Below are positions 19,270 through 28,104 of a stretch of DNA of 64,000 nucleotides, piece by piece; the stretch's first letter is position 1, and the number at the start of each line of letters is the position of its first letter. The stretch is from Pseudomonadales bacterium (GTDB lineage: Bacteria; Pseudomonadota; Gammaproteobacteria; Pseudomonadales; Azotimanducaceae). The DNA lies in the NCBI GenBank assembly GCA_012103505.1, contig WLWP01000001.1:3286001-3350000 (forward strand). Direction: 5' to 3'. The notes beneath the pieces are model-generated. The model ran no database searches and was not told the DNA's origin. It worked only from the letters and a program-made list of their open reading frames with translations. The translations under genes were made by a program, and so were the position numbers.

Positions 19270-20277
19270 ATGTCACGAATTGTTCTTGTCATCGCCTGGG
19301 CTTTCTCTCTCATTCTTGCTGCCTACGCGGGCATGAGATATGAACAACTAAACGCGCCGTCTGAAACTGCGCAACCAGTGACCACGACTGTGAAAACGAC
19401 AGTGCCTGTCAAAAAGACAGCGGAACCACTGGATCAGGTAACAGGATCAAGCGAAGAACCGATACAAGCCCTTATCAACGGTGGCCGGTACTTCGCTGCC
19501 ATCGAGCTAATATTGGCTGCATTATCTGAGACGCCGGACGATTTTGACCTGCGCTTTCTGTTAGCGAGTCTATACAACGAGACGCATCAGTTCGATGAGG
19601 CCATTTCAGAACTACTCACAATCAGATCGTTGTCTCTGGACGATCAAGAACTTAGCCGGGCACGTCGGGAAATCGACCAGATTGCACGTAGTGCGGATCA
19701 GAGATTTGTCACCAGGCGTGCAAGCAACGAAGCGATAGCTTTCTTTGAACGCCAGACGGTGCAAGAACCCAGCTACGACCTGCACCGTTATCTGCTCGCC
19801 AAGTGGTTGTTGAACTCAGGCGTCACCTCCAGTGCAGAACGCTTGATTCAAGAACTAGGTTTATCAGGCGTCACGAGCAGCGAAAGGGATGCTCTAAAGG
19901 AAAAGCTCGTCCAACTCAGGTCAAGGTTACCTATTCGTCGCGAAGGTAGCGCGATGTACGCCGATGTCGAAGTCACGACGCCGACTGGTACCTCTACCCT
20001 CACGCTCCTTGTCGACACAGGCGCGACTTTAACGGCCATCTCTCAACTGCAGCTGCGAGAACTCGGAGCGACCCGTACGCCACATCGCGTTCAAGCCCAG
20101 ACTGCAAATGGAACCATCGATGTAGCAGTTTACGGACTTCAATCCATATCAGGTGGTCCCCTCACTCTCGATTACTTTTTGGTTGGCGCGTTGGGCGATC
20201 TCCCGGACCATGTCGACGGTCTCCTTGGTTTGGACTTCCTAGACCAGCTGCCGGTGCCTATAGTAAACACTCAATAA
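19270..20277 (+). CDS. Membrane-anchored TPR / retropepsin-like aspartic protease
   Basis: A 335-residue protein with one N-terminal membrane anchor (residues ~4-22), a Thr/Pro-rich linker, a TPR-like helical part (residues ~90-200) and a C-terminal single-domain aspartic protease. The latter has DTGAT at residues 249-253 and the second flap motif GLLGLDF near 324. Such clan AA proteases work as dimers; with the anchor, the protease domain should face the periplasm. It follows a second membrane protease gene (CPBP), a pairing worth noting. Substrate unknown. Confidence 0.83.
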   Translation: MSRIVLVIAWAFSLILAAYAGMRYEQLNAPSETAQPVTTTVKTTVPVKKTAEPLDQVTGSSEEPIQALINGGRYFAAIELILAALSETPDDFDLRFLLASLYNETHQFDEAISELLTIRSLSLDDQELSRARREIDQIARSADQRFVTRRASNEAIAFFERQTVQEPSYDLHRYLLAKWLLNSGVTSSAERLIQELGLSGVTSSERDALKEKLVQLRSRLPIRREGSAMYADVEVTTPTGTSTLTLLVDTGATLTAISQLQLRELGATRTPHRVQAQTANGTIDVAVYGLQSISGGPLTLDYFLVGALGDLPDHVDGLLGLDFLDQLPVPIVNTQ

Positions 20278-20290
20278 GTCGGAGGGCGAA

Positions 20291-22168
20291 ATGGCTAACG
20301 ATCGCGATCTTGGTCTACACGCAGACATCAGTCGCCGTGACTTCATCCAAGCCTCAGCGTTAGGCACCGGTGCGTTTTTGGCACCGTCCGCTAAAGCGAA
20401 CGTTTCGAGCAATTATCCTCCGATGAAAACGGGGCTGCGTGGCAGTCACGTTGGTTCCTTCGAAAATGCTCATGCGCTCGTCACCGGACAAGACCTGCTA
20501 CGAGGCGCTGCAAATACAAACGAGGAATACGACCTCATTGTCGTCGGGGCTGGAATTAGTGGCTTGAGTGCGGCGTACTTTTATCGCCAAGAGCACCCAG
20601 ATGCTCGGATTTTGATTTTAGACAATCACGACGATTTTGGCGGCCACGCAAAACGAAATGAGTTCAATGTGGACGGTAAGCCAGTCCTCGGTTATGGCGG
20701 TAGCCAAAGTTTGGAATCGCCAGGTGACTACAGCCCAGTCGCGATAAAGCTGCTTACAGAACTCTCTGTCGATACTGACTTTTTCTATGACGCGTTCGAC
20801 CAAGACTTCTACAAACGTCATAAGCTCACTAGTGGTGTCTACTTCGACAAAGCGACGTACGGTCGCGAAGAATTTGTCGCGGCTCCGTTCATGCTCGACG
20901 CGCCCCTAATGGGATTTGATCCGAGAGAACAGGATGCCAAAGAGGTTATCGACAAAATGCCGCTTTCGGATGCATCTAAACGTGAACTCATCAGCCTCAT
21001 TACCCAGTCCGAAGACAAGCTAGCAGACGTTGGACTAACGGACGTTCCTGACTATCTTAGCGGCAAGAGCTATGAGGCTTTCATCACCGACGACGTTGGG
21101 ATCCAATCACAAGAGCTCATCAAGCTTCTGCGTCGATACTCGACCGGCTACTTCGGTGGTGGTACCGACCAAATCCCAGCTTTGTACGCGCTTGGTTTTG
21201 GTCTCCCTGGTATAAAGAAGACCGGCGTCTGGGGCGTTGAGTGGCTCAAAACTATGGCTAGCAGCATGGTCGAGCCCTATATTTTTCATTTTCCAGACGG
21301 CAATGCGAGTATCGCGCGGTTGCTTGTCCGTTCGCTCATCCCGGAACTCTCAAGCTCACGCAAACCCAGCGACGTTCTGCTAAAACGCTTCGACTACAAT
21401 TTGCTGGACCAATCGAACCACGCGGTGCGAATCCGTCTGGAAAGCACAGCGGTTCGCGTCAACAACATTGATTCAGGTGTTGAAGTCTTTTATCGAACCG
21501 CCGGTCAGACCCATCGAGTCTCAGCTAAGAAATCGATTCTTGCCTGCTACAACGCCATGGTCCCATTTCTCTGTCCCGACCTACCAAGAGGCCAGCGAGC
21601 CGCCCTCAGCGAACTGGTCAAAATTCCATTGGTCTACACAAACGTCGTCTTGCGCAATTGGCACGCTTTGAAAAAAGCGCACGCTGGTTTTGTTTATACA
21701 CCATCATCCTTTCACTCTTACTTCATGGTGGATTTCCCTGTGAGCTTCCCGGGTTATCAGTTTTCAGAGTCTCCGGACGACCCCTTGGTCCTCCACTTTT
21801 CGGAAGCCCTAATCGAACCCGGTCTGCCTCCGCGGGCTCAGTCTCGAGCGGGTCGTGGCAGGTTGCTCGCAACTCCCTTTACAACCATCGAACGTGACGT
21901 AAGACAAACGTTAGCTGGTACGCTTGGCGCACACGGCTTCGATCCCGGGAGTGACATTGCCGCTATCACGGTCAATCGATGGCCGCATGGCTATGCCTAT
22001 ACTTACAATCCGTTATTTGATTCTGAATACGATGAAGGAGAGGCCCCGCACGAACGGGGCAGGATACCTTTTGGCAATATTGCTATCGCCAACTCTGATG
22101 CTGGCGCACGAGCATATTTGGATGAAGCTATCGATCAAGCACACCGCGCAGTTTCAGAGGTCGCGTGA
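20291..22168 (+). CDS. Tat-exported FAD oxidoreductase, spermidine-dehydrogenase-like
   Basis: A 625-residue flavoprotein with a twin-arginine motif SRRDFI at residues 14-19, so it is probably exported folded, or anchored. The FAD-binding GxGxxG is at residues 86-91 (IVVGAGISGLSAAYF), followed by DDFGGHAKRNEF. The start, Tat motif and middle region resemble the SpdH spermidine dehydrogenase group. The name is by family resemblance only; polyamine activity is not shown. An SD-like GGAGGG precedes ATG 20291. It overlaps the next gene by four bases. Confidence 0.82.
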   Translation: MANDRDLGLHADISRRDFIQASALGTGAFLAPSAKANVSSNYPPMKTGLRGSHVGSFENAHALVTGQDLLRGAANTNEEYDLIVVGAGISGLSAAYFYRQEHPDARILILDNHDDFGGHAKRNEFNVDGKPVLGYGGSQSLESPGDYSPVAIKLLTELSVDTDFFYDAFDQDFYKRHKLTSGVYFDKATYGREEFVAAPFMLDAPLMGFDPREQDAKEVIDKMPLSDASKRELISLITQSEDKLADVGLTDVPDYLSGKSYEAFITDDVGIQSQELIKLLRRYSTGYFGGGTDQIPALYALGFGLPGIKKTGVWGVEWLKTMASSMVEPYIFHFPDGNASIARLLVRSLIPELSSSRKPSDVLLKRFDYNLLDQSNHAVRIRLESTAVRVNNIDSGVEVFYRTAGQTHRVSAKKSILACYNAMVPFLCPDLPRGQRAALSELVKIPLVYTNVVLRNWHALKKAHAGFVYTPSSFHSYFMVDFPVSFPGYQFSESPDDPLVLHFSEALIEPGLPPRAQSRAGRGRLLATPFTTIERDVRQTLAGTLGAHGFDPGSDIAAITVNRWPHGYAYTYNPLFDSEYDEGEAPHERGRIPFGNIAIANSDAGARAYLDEAIDQAHRAVSEVA

Positions 22169-23307
22169 TGGGTAACAAAAAACCACCCTTTCGAGCCGAT
22201 CACGTCGGGAGTCTTTTGCGTCCGCCTGGCATTAAGGATGCCCGCAGTGCAGCAGGAGCCACGGAGCTGACAAAGTCTGGGTTTTCAACCAATGAGGCGT
22301 TACGCCGGGTTGAGGACGACGCGATAAAGAATGTCGTGGCACTCCAAGAAAGCGTGGGGCTTCAAGCTGTAACCGATGGCGAGTATCGACGCTCTTTTTG
22401 GCACTACGACTTCATGGGTGCGCTCGATGGTCTCGATCTCGTCGAAAGAAGCGAAGCCGGTGTGCAGTTCCACGGCGTCAACTTGAGACCCATCTTCCCA
22501 ACGATCTCAGGCAGACTCAGTTTTCCAGACAACCATCCGATGCTGGGCCACTTCCGCTACCTCGACTCGATAACGGCATTGACCCCAAAAATTTCTATCC
22601 CCGGACCCAGTGCCTGCCACTTTCGAACCGCACCGGATGACATCGCGCCGGATGCATACCAAGACCCTGAAGTCTTGTTCGATGATATCGCCCAGACATA
22701 CCGACAGGCGGTGCATGCATTCTACGACGCAGGTTGTCGCTACCTACAAATGGATGACATATTTTTCGCCTATCTTTGCGATCCAATGCAACGAGCCGAA
22801 AAGACCAAACAGGGTCAGGATCCAGATTGGCTTATCTCGAAGTACGCTGAAATGATGAACAAGGCGATCGTCGATCGTCCGGATGACATGGTGATCGCGA
22901 TGCACCTGTGTCGCGGGAACTTCCGTAGCACTTGGGCTGCTGATGGCGCCTACGATCCAGCCGCGGATGCCGTGTTCAACCAGACCGACGTTGATATTTA
23001 CTTCATGGAATACGACTCAGATCGCGCTGGCGGCTTAGAACCACTACGGCTCCTACCTAAGGGAAAGAAACGAGTGCTGCCAGGGTTCATCACCACCAAG
23101 ACCCCTGAACTTGAGTCCATCGACGGCCTAAAATGCCGTTTCGATGAGGCTTCTCAATATGTCGATATCGATCAACTAGGTATCGCACCACAATGCGGAT
23201 TCGCTTCAACCGAAGAAGGGAACGAGCTCAGTGAAGACGACCAGCGGCGCAAACTCGAACTGGTCGTGCAGGTTGCGGAAGAAATCTGGGGCGGCGTCGC
23301 GCAATGA
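22165..23307 (+). CDS. Cobalamin-independent methionine synthase (MetE C-domain) family protein
   Basis: A 380-residue single-domain enzyme of the MetE C-terminal (UROD/MetE-like) fold: RADHVGSLLRPPGI start, DGEYRR, and zinc-site motifs MHLCRGN and APQCGFAST. Stand-alone members of this group transfer methyl or alkyl groups to thiols, and few have a proven reaction. It overlaps both neighbours by four bases, so it is translationally coupled to the SpdH-like and DUF3750 genes. It lacks the N-terminal folate domain of true MetE, so methionine synthesis should not be assumed. Confidence 0.85.
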   Translation: MMGNKKPPFRADHVGSLLRPPGIKDARSAAGATELTKSGFSTNEALRRVEDDAIKNVVALQESVGLQAVTDGEYRRSFWHYDFMGALDGLDLVERSEAGVQFHGVNLRPIFPTISGRLSFPDNHPMLGHFRYLDSITALTPKISIPGPSACHFRTAPDDIAPDAYQDPEVLFDDIAQTYRQAVHAFYDAGCRYLQMDDIFFAYLCDPMQRAEKTKQGQDPDWLISKYAEMMNKAIVDRPDDMVIAMHLCRGNFRSTWAADGAYDPAADAVFNQTDVDIYFMEYDSDRAGGLEPLRLLPKGKKRVLPGFITTKTPELESIDGLKCRFDEASQYVDIDQLGIAPQCGFASTEEGNELSEDDQRRKLELVVQVAEEIWGGVAQ

Positions 23308-23882
23308 TGCGATTCGCGATCATCTTGCTCGTTGGTGGGGCTATTTTATTTTTCACCGCACTCACCACCTCCGCAGTTCTAAAGCCAACCCCAATCGGCC
23401 CCTCTGTCGCACCAGACCCGCAAACGCATCGAGGTGCTGTCGTGCAGGTTTATGGCGCCGACGTATGGGGAGTTCGCGGACACTTCGCGATACACACTTG
23501 GATAGCTACGAAGGACGTGGACGAGAACACTTACACAATTTATCAAGTCATCGGCTGGCGCCTACGCCGTGAGGGCACTGCCGTTAGCATTACCAAAGGA
23601 AGTCCGGATCGGCCGTGGTTTCGATCCTCACCATTGTTGTTACATGAGTTGCGTGGCGTTGAAGCCGAGGTACTGATCCCCAAGATCTCTGAAGCCGCCA
23701 AATCCTACCCTTACGACCGGGAGTACGTTATGTGGCCGGGACCGAACAGCAATTCGTTTATCGAATGGATTGCACTCGAAGTCCCTGAGCTAGGTCTTTC
23801 TCTGCCAGCCAAGGCTATCGGCAAAAACTGGATGCAGGATACTTACCCGAGCCTTTCTGCCAGTACGCACGACACCCGCTAA
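23304..23882 (+). CDS. DUF3750-family protein
   Basis: A 192-residue protein with an N-terminal hydrophobic segment (residues ~3-22) that is probably an anchor or signal. The remainder, including GVRGHFAIHTWIATK, YQVIGWRLRR and the catalytic-looking YVMWPGPNSNSFIEWI, matches DUF3750. The His plus the SNSF motif is reminiscent of NlpC/P60-type or permuted papain-like proteins, but that is speculative. It ends the five-gene operon. Its stop shares the tetranucleotide CTAA with the stop of the convergent SDR gene. Confidence 0.75.
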   Translation: MMRFAIILLVGGAILFFTALTTSAVLKPTPIGPSVAPDPQTHRGAVVQVYGADVWGVRGHFAIHTWIATKDVDENTYTIYQVIGWRLRREGTAVSITKGSPDRPWFRSSPLLLHELRGVEAEVLIPKISEAAKSYPYDREYVMWPGPNSNSFIEWIALEVPELGLSLPAKAIGKNWMQDTYPSLSASTHDTR

Positions 23883-24721
23883 AAGCTCGGTTTGGTCGCC
23901 GCCGGAGTGAGTTGTAACTCGTGTGTCCAGCAAGATTGGTCCTGACAGTGTAGGTAGTAAAACGCATCCGCAATCGCCACAGGACTCATGATGATATCCG
24001 GACGCTTCTGCGCGATGGGCAGCGCACGCGTTCCTGGCGAATCTATCAACCCATCGACGATCACATTCGCCACATGGACACCTAGCTCCGAATACTCCTC
24101 TGTTAACACCTGCGCCAGCGTGCGCATCATGACCCGAGGATAATACAGAGACTGGCCAGTCTGACGCTTGCGGCCTCTCAGAGAAGCTGCGTTGTTAGTA
24201 ATGAGAAACGAACCGCTGCCGCGTTCACGCATCGCGGGCATTACTTCTTTGGCAACGAGAAACGGTCCACGGCTAGCGATGTGCTGGGCGGTATCGAACA
24301 TTTCCGTCGGGATATACTCTAGGAGCTCTTGGCCAGCGGGTAGATCTCGTCCTTCAAGATAACCGGCGTTCAAGATAACCGCCTGAGGATCACCGACACT
24401 TGACCTGATCTCAGAGAACGCAGCTTGTATAGACGACTCTGATACCAAATCCAGTTCAACTGTCGAGCAAGACCCACCTTGGCTTTCTATCGCTGCTTGC
24501 AAATTTGCTGCATTGCTCGCCGTTCTCGTAGTCAGGACGACGTGAAAATTCTCCGCGGCAAACTTGTGGGCGATGGCGCCGCCGACGCCTGACCGGACTT
24601 CGACCGGTAGATCGCCATCATCAATGTTTTGTCCGTGAGCGAGCAACGTGTTCCGACCATCGGCTTGCCATTTGGAAGTGGCGCCAATGACCACCGCCAC
24701 TGGACGTTTTTCTGCACTCAC
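23879..24721 (-). CDS. Divergent SDR-type oxidoreductase with an insertion in the cofactor loop
   Basis: A 280-residue SDR-like protein. The first strand VAVVIGATSK is separated from the glycine-helix GVGGAIAHKFA by about 30 residues, where ordinary SDRs have a 4-residue turn. The classical YxxxK is not seen either: the expected place reads GQSLYYPRVMM. NAG (ILNAGYLEG) is kept. It probably still binds NAD(P), but chemistry is uncertain. It starts four bases after the upstream SDR stop and probably belongs to the same transcript. Confidence 0.72.
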   Translation of the reverse strand: MSAEKRPVAVVIGATSKWQADGRNTLLAHGQNIDDGDLPVEVRSGVGGAIAHKFAAENFHVVLTTRTASNAANLQAAIESQGGSCSTVELDLVSESSIQAAFSEIRSSVGDPQAVILNAGYLEGRDLPAGQELLEYIPTEMFDTAQHIASRGPFLVAKEVMPAMRERGSGSFLITNNAASLRGRKRQTGQSLYYPRVMMRTLAQVLTEEYSELGVHVANVIVDGLIDSPGTRALPIAQKRPDIIMSPVAIADAFYYLHCQDQSCWTHELQLTPAATKPSF

Positions 24722-24725
24722 GAAG

Positions 24726-25628
24726 CTACTCCCCTCCTAACATCGGGTTCTGGCGAATCGCCTTCATGGCGTACGCGACTGTGTCTGGATGCTGCGCATC
24801 AGTGAAGTCACTAATTTTCTCAAAGGCGTCAGCCACATCATCGACATCAAACCCGGCAGGATTGAAGTACTCACCTTGGGTCCTCTCCCAACGCAGTCGT
24901 GAGATCCAGCCCGCTCCGACTTCAAACAAACCTCCTGTACTATCGCAAGTATCGTGACTCAGATAGACGACCAGAGGACTGACCAGGGCAGGGTTGAGCA
25001 TCGCCATCTGCTCTTCAGTCATCACAGAACCTAGCAGGCGTGAAGCTGCAAGTGGCGCAATGGTATTTGACTGCACACCCTTGGCCCGTCCTTCGATAGC
25101 AATCGTTTGTGACAATCCGTGCAACGCAAGTTTGCAGGCACTGTAGTTAGCTTGGCCAAAGTTACCGTAGATCCCAGCAGCGGAAGTCGTCATGACAAAC
25201 CGGCCATAGCCCTGTTCGCGCATATACGGGAAAGCAGCACGACTAACTTTATACGCGCCCTTTAAGTGGACGTTGTAAACTAGGTCCCAATCATCATCTG
25301 ACATTTTGTGGAAGGACTTGTCACGCAGGATGCCTGCATTGTTGATGACGATATCGACCCGACCAAATGTATCCATTGCGCATTGGATGATCTTATCGCC
25401 ATCTGTGACGCTGTCAGGGTTCGCAACCGCATCGCCGCCAGAAGCTTTGATCTCAGCAACGACGCCATCAGCTACAGTATTGTCAGTCCCCGAACCGTCG
25501 GTCGCACCACCGAGATCATTAACCACAACTTGTGCGCCAAGAGATCCGAGTAAAAGAGCGTGCGAGCGACCAAGACCGTTACCCGAACCTGTGACAACTG
25601 CGACTTTGTTTTCGAACGTAAGAGCCAT
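24726..25628 (-). CDS. SDR (3R)-hydroxyacyl-CoA dehydrogenase-like
   Basis: A 300-residue SDR of the peroxisomal multifunctional-enzyme-2 dehydrogenase type: TGSGNGLGRSHA, VVVNDLGG, NNAGILRDKSF, GIYGNFGQANYSACK with the catalytic Tyr and Lys. It should oxidise or reduce a 3-hydroxyacyl-CoA or steroid-like substrate. The frame is open 68 codons further (25832), but the ATG at 25628 has GGGAGG eight bases upstream and matches the family start. A close paralogue lies at 35168-36049. The C-terminal ~60 residues are an extension beyond the SDR core. Confidence 0.88.
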   Translation of the reverse strand: MALTFENKVAVVTGSGNGLGRSHALLLGSLGAQVVVNDLGGATDGSGTDNTVADGVVAEIKASGGDAVANPDSVTDGDKIIQCAMDTFGRVDIVINNAGILRDKSFHKMSDDDWDLVYNVHLKGAYKVSRAAFPYMREQGYGRFVMTTSAAGIYGNFGQANYSACKLALHGLSQTIAIEGRAKGVQSNTIAPLAASRLLGSVMTEEQMAMLNPALVSPLVVYLSHDTCDSTGGLFEVGAGWISRLRWERTQGEYFNPAGFDVDDVADAFEKISDFTDAQHPDTVAYAMKAIRQNPMLGGE

Positions 25629-25755
25629 CTGTTTCCTCCCTAATTTTAATTCTTGTCCAGAAATGGCGTCCGTGCCATTTCTTACCGTCGGTCTTCTCGC
25701 GAAAACCCCGCAAAAAACCCAAAGCCGGGATTTTTTTGGTTCGCGCCATCCATGC

Positions 25756-25809
25756 GCTCGAAGTGCCCATCCAACAACAGGCGTTTCTGGATAGGCACTA
25801 ACTTCGAGC
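25756..25809. repeat. Imperfect 18-bp inverted repeat in the 25.6-25.9 kb intergenic region
   Basis: The 257-base gap between divergent SDR and enoyl-CoA hydratase genes holds a hairpin. The left arm GCTCGAAGTGCCCATCCA (25756-25773) pairs with TGGATAGGCA (25788-25797) and CTTCGAGC (25802-25809). There is one mismatch, a four-base bulge and a 14-base loop. No T-run follows, so it is more likely a regulatory or leader structure for the SDR transcript than a terminator. A second weaker hairpin (CGCGAAAACC / GGTTCGCG) lies at ~25697-25746. Confidence 0.4.
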
Positions 25810-25885
25810 CTACCACAATCCGATTTGACCAATCCTCATCCTAAGCTCAATACTCCGTGACCGAAAAAGCCAACGTTGTTTTGTT

Positions 25886-26656
25886 ATGGATTTGGAACAC
25901 ATATTCCTCGAGATAGAAGACCAAATCGCTACGATCACTTTGAATCGTCCCGATACTTTAAACGCTATGGTCCCCAAAATGCGCCATGAGCTACTCGCAG
26001 CAGTAGAGGCGGCCAACGATGATGAACACGTCCGCGCTGTTGTGATTACAGGTGCAGGTCGAGGTTTTTGTTCTGGTCTCGATATGAAGGCTAGCCGCGT
26101 CCCAGACACCATGGCGGAAAAAATCTCCCCTGTACGAGACGCCGTAGTACTTGCCATCCGTGATGCAGGCAAGCCTTATATCGCGGCGGTAAATGGTGCG
26201 GCTGCTGGGGGCGGTATGGGTATCGCGCTCGCATGCGACATTCGTATCGCTGCAACCTCAGCCAAGTTTGGTCAAACGTTCGCGAAACGTGGTCTCCACC
26301 CAGACTGGGGTGGCACCTACTTTCTGCCACGCTTAATCGGCATGGCAAAAGCTGCAGAACTTATATGGTCTGGTCGGGTGATTGACGCAGCGGAGGCACT
26401 CGAGCTCGGTGTCGTTTCAAGTGTTGTCGACGATGCACTCGCAGAAGCTCAGTCTTTGGCCAAGACATTCGCCGCAGGGCCACCGGTTGCGATTCAACTA
26501 TCCAAGCGCGCGCTCTACCGCAACCAAGACGCTTCCTTGAGGGAAGCGCTAGAGTTCGAGTCCTACGCACAAAACATCTGCTCTCGCACCGAGGATGCGA
26601 AAGAAGGGATCAACGCCTTCTTAGAAAAGCGCGAACCCAAATTTAACGGGCTCTAA
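25886..26656 (+). CDS. Enoyl-CoA hydratase/isomerase family protein (1)
   Basis: A 256-residue crotonase-fold protein: ITLNRPDTLNAM, ITGAGRGFCSGLDMK (oxyanion-hole strand), NGAAAGGGMGIALACD and the GLHPDWGGTYFLPRLIG loop, where the hydratase glutamates usually sit; here one is Asp. It probably hydrates or isomerises an enoyl-CoA in beta-oxidation. It converges on the CoA-transferase, sharing the CTAA that holds both stop codons. Confidence 0.88.
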   Translation: MDLEHIFLEIEDQIATITLNRPDTLNAMVPKMRHELLAAVEAANDDEHVRAVVITGAGRGFCSGLDMKASRVPDTMAEKISPVRDAVVLAIRDAGKPYIAAVNGAAAGGGMGIALACDIRIAATSAKFGQTFAKRGLHPDWGGTYFLPRLIGMAKAAELIWSGRVIDAAEALELGVVSSVVDDALAEAQSLAKTFAAGPPVAIQLSKRALYRNQDASLREALEFESYAQNICSRTEDAKEGINAFLEKREPKFNGL

Positions 26657-27843
26657 CCTTGGCCCCGAGCCAAATCGGTATCGATCATCGAGCTAATTTC
26701 ATCCTCAGTCCGTCCGATGGATTTTAGAATCTCGATTGTGTGCTCACCGTGTGCAGGACTTGCAGCGCCCGGCTCTACCCGCTCACTTTGAAATTTGGCG
26801 GGCGATTTAACACGAATCATATTACCCATCAGCGGGTGGTCGAACTGATCAATACTCTGATTGGCTTCGTATTGAACATGACCTAGGACCTCATCGTAGT
26901 CCATGCATTTGGCTGCAGGTACGTCGTTCTCTTTGAGCTTGGCAAGCAAGGGTTCCGTCTCATGCTCAAGAAAGGCAGCAGCTAAAATCTCACGCAGATC
27001 CGCGATGTTCTCGATCAGTTTTTCAGCGCTGTTAAATCTGTCGTCGGCAAAGAGATGTAGCATGTCGAGGGCAGTCAAAAGCCCGACCTGCTGTGCCTGA
27101 TTCGCGGCAGACATAGTGATGCCACCGTCTTTTGTGATCGTTAGGTCATAGAGGAGTTCGCTTAAAGGCATCGCATGTTCGACGTCATCGTCCAACAATG
27201 TGCGATGCATAAACCCATCCGGGAACAAGAAGAATAGCCCCGCATCCATCATCGACAGATCGATGTTCTGTCCTTCGCCGGATCGTTCTCGGTGGAAGAG
27301 TGCTGCCGTTACCGCTTGACAAACCGTATACGCCGTAACCTTATCGCAGGTTAAGTTGCGCACAAATTCTGGGCCTTCCTTACCAGCACCCTGAACTGCC
27401 GCAAACCCGGATTGCGCCTGTATAACAGGATCATAGGCCGGCGTCCCTCGCTCCGGTCCCTCAGTACCGAACCCTGAAACACCACAGTATATGAGCTTCG
27501 GATTGATCGAACGCAGGTGATCGCTGCCCAAACCAAGTTTATCCATCACTCCGGGGCGGTAGTTGCAAAGTACAACGTCGGTTTCAGTGATGAGATCTTC
27601 GATGATTTTTTTACCCTCCGATGACTTGATGTCGATACGAAGAGACTTCTTACCACGATTACAGTTTGCGAAAAGCGCCGAGATGCCGCCTTTTCTCGTA
27701 CCAAGAAATCGCATCGGATCGCCCAGTTCAATTGGCTCGACCTTGATGACATTCGCTCCCTGCTCACCCAACATCATCGCCGCAAACGAAGCGGTGATCA
27801 TCGTGGAAAACTCTAAAACATTGATCCCGGTCATTGGTTGCAT
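26653..27843 (-). CDS. CaiB/BaiF (class III) CoA-transferase
   Basis: A 396-residue family III CoA-transferase, which moves CoA between carboxylic acids. Visible motifs are the N-terminal GINVLEFSTMITASFAAMML, NVIKVEPIELGDPMR, NRGKKSLRID, the catalytic Asp in SMMDAGLF, and GAGKEGPEF. It lies between two enoyl-CoA hydratase genes and would activate an acid for their pathway. A nitroreductase remnant sits immediately upstream on the same strand. Confidence 0.9.
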   Translation of the reverse strand: MQPMTGINVLEFSTMITASFAAMMLGEQGANVIKVEPIELGDPMRFLGTRKGGISALFANCNRGKKSLRIDIKSSEGKKIIEDLITETDVVLCNYRPGVMDKLGLGSDHLRSINPKLIYCGVSGFGTEGPERGTPAYDPVIQAQSGFAAVQGAGKEGPEFVRNLTCDKVTAYTVCQAVTAALFHRERSGEGQNIDLSMMDAGLFFLFPDGFMHRTLLDDDVEHAMPLSELLYDLTITKDGGITMSAANQAQQVGLLTALDMLHLFADDRFNSAEKLIENIADLREILAAAFLEHETEPLLAKLKENDVPAAKCMDYDEVLGHVQYEANQSIDQFDHPLMGNMIRVKSPAKFQSERVEPGAASPAHGEHTIEILKSIGRTEDEISSMIDTDLARGQG

Positions 27844-27874
27844 ATGAACCCCTCAACTAACTTCTTTTAACATT

Positions 27875-28070
27875 CTACTTATTCGAACCCTCTAACACTG
27901 CAACCTGATCAACACGCGATGCTCCGATCGGACGTCATTGGCCGCAAGTTCACGGTCAGGATAGCCCATCGCGACACAAATCATAATCACTTGGTCATCC
28001 CTGATATTCGCACGCTCGGGAGTGGCTGTGACCTTTTTTCGCAAAGTGGCAGCGTACTGAGATTTAGGCA
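27875..28070 (-). pseudogene. C-terminal remnant of a nitroreductase-family gene
   Basis: On the minus strand the sequence reads ANIRDDQVIMICVAMGYPDR followed by ELAANDVRSEHR, which matches the C-terminal cofactor region of nitroreductases (VIMCxALGYPD...N...SER). It then runs to a stop at 27892; shifting frame by one base at that point gives VDQVAVLEGSNK and a stop at 27875, closer to the family's usual end. No N-terminal half is present upstream, where the hydratase gene begins on the other strand. I read this as a truncated, frameshifted relic. Confidence 0.5.
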
Positions 28071-28104
28071 ACACTGTCTCAATCTTAGATTTGAGGGAAG
28101 TCCA

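Noticed and set aside
25629..25832. 68-codon N-terminal extension of the SDR gene
   Set aside because: The family start and a strong GGGAGG both favour ATG 25628, and the extension contains the hairpin region.
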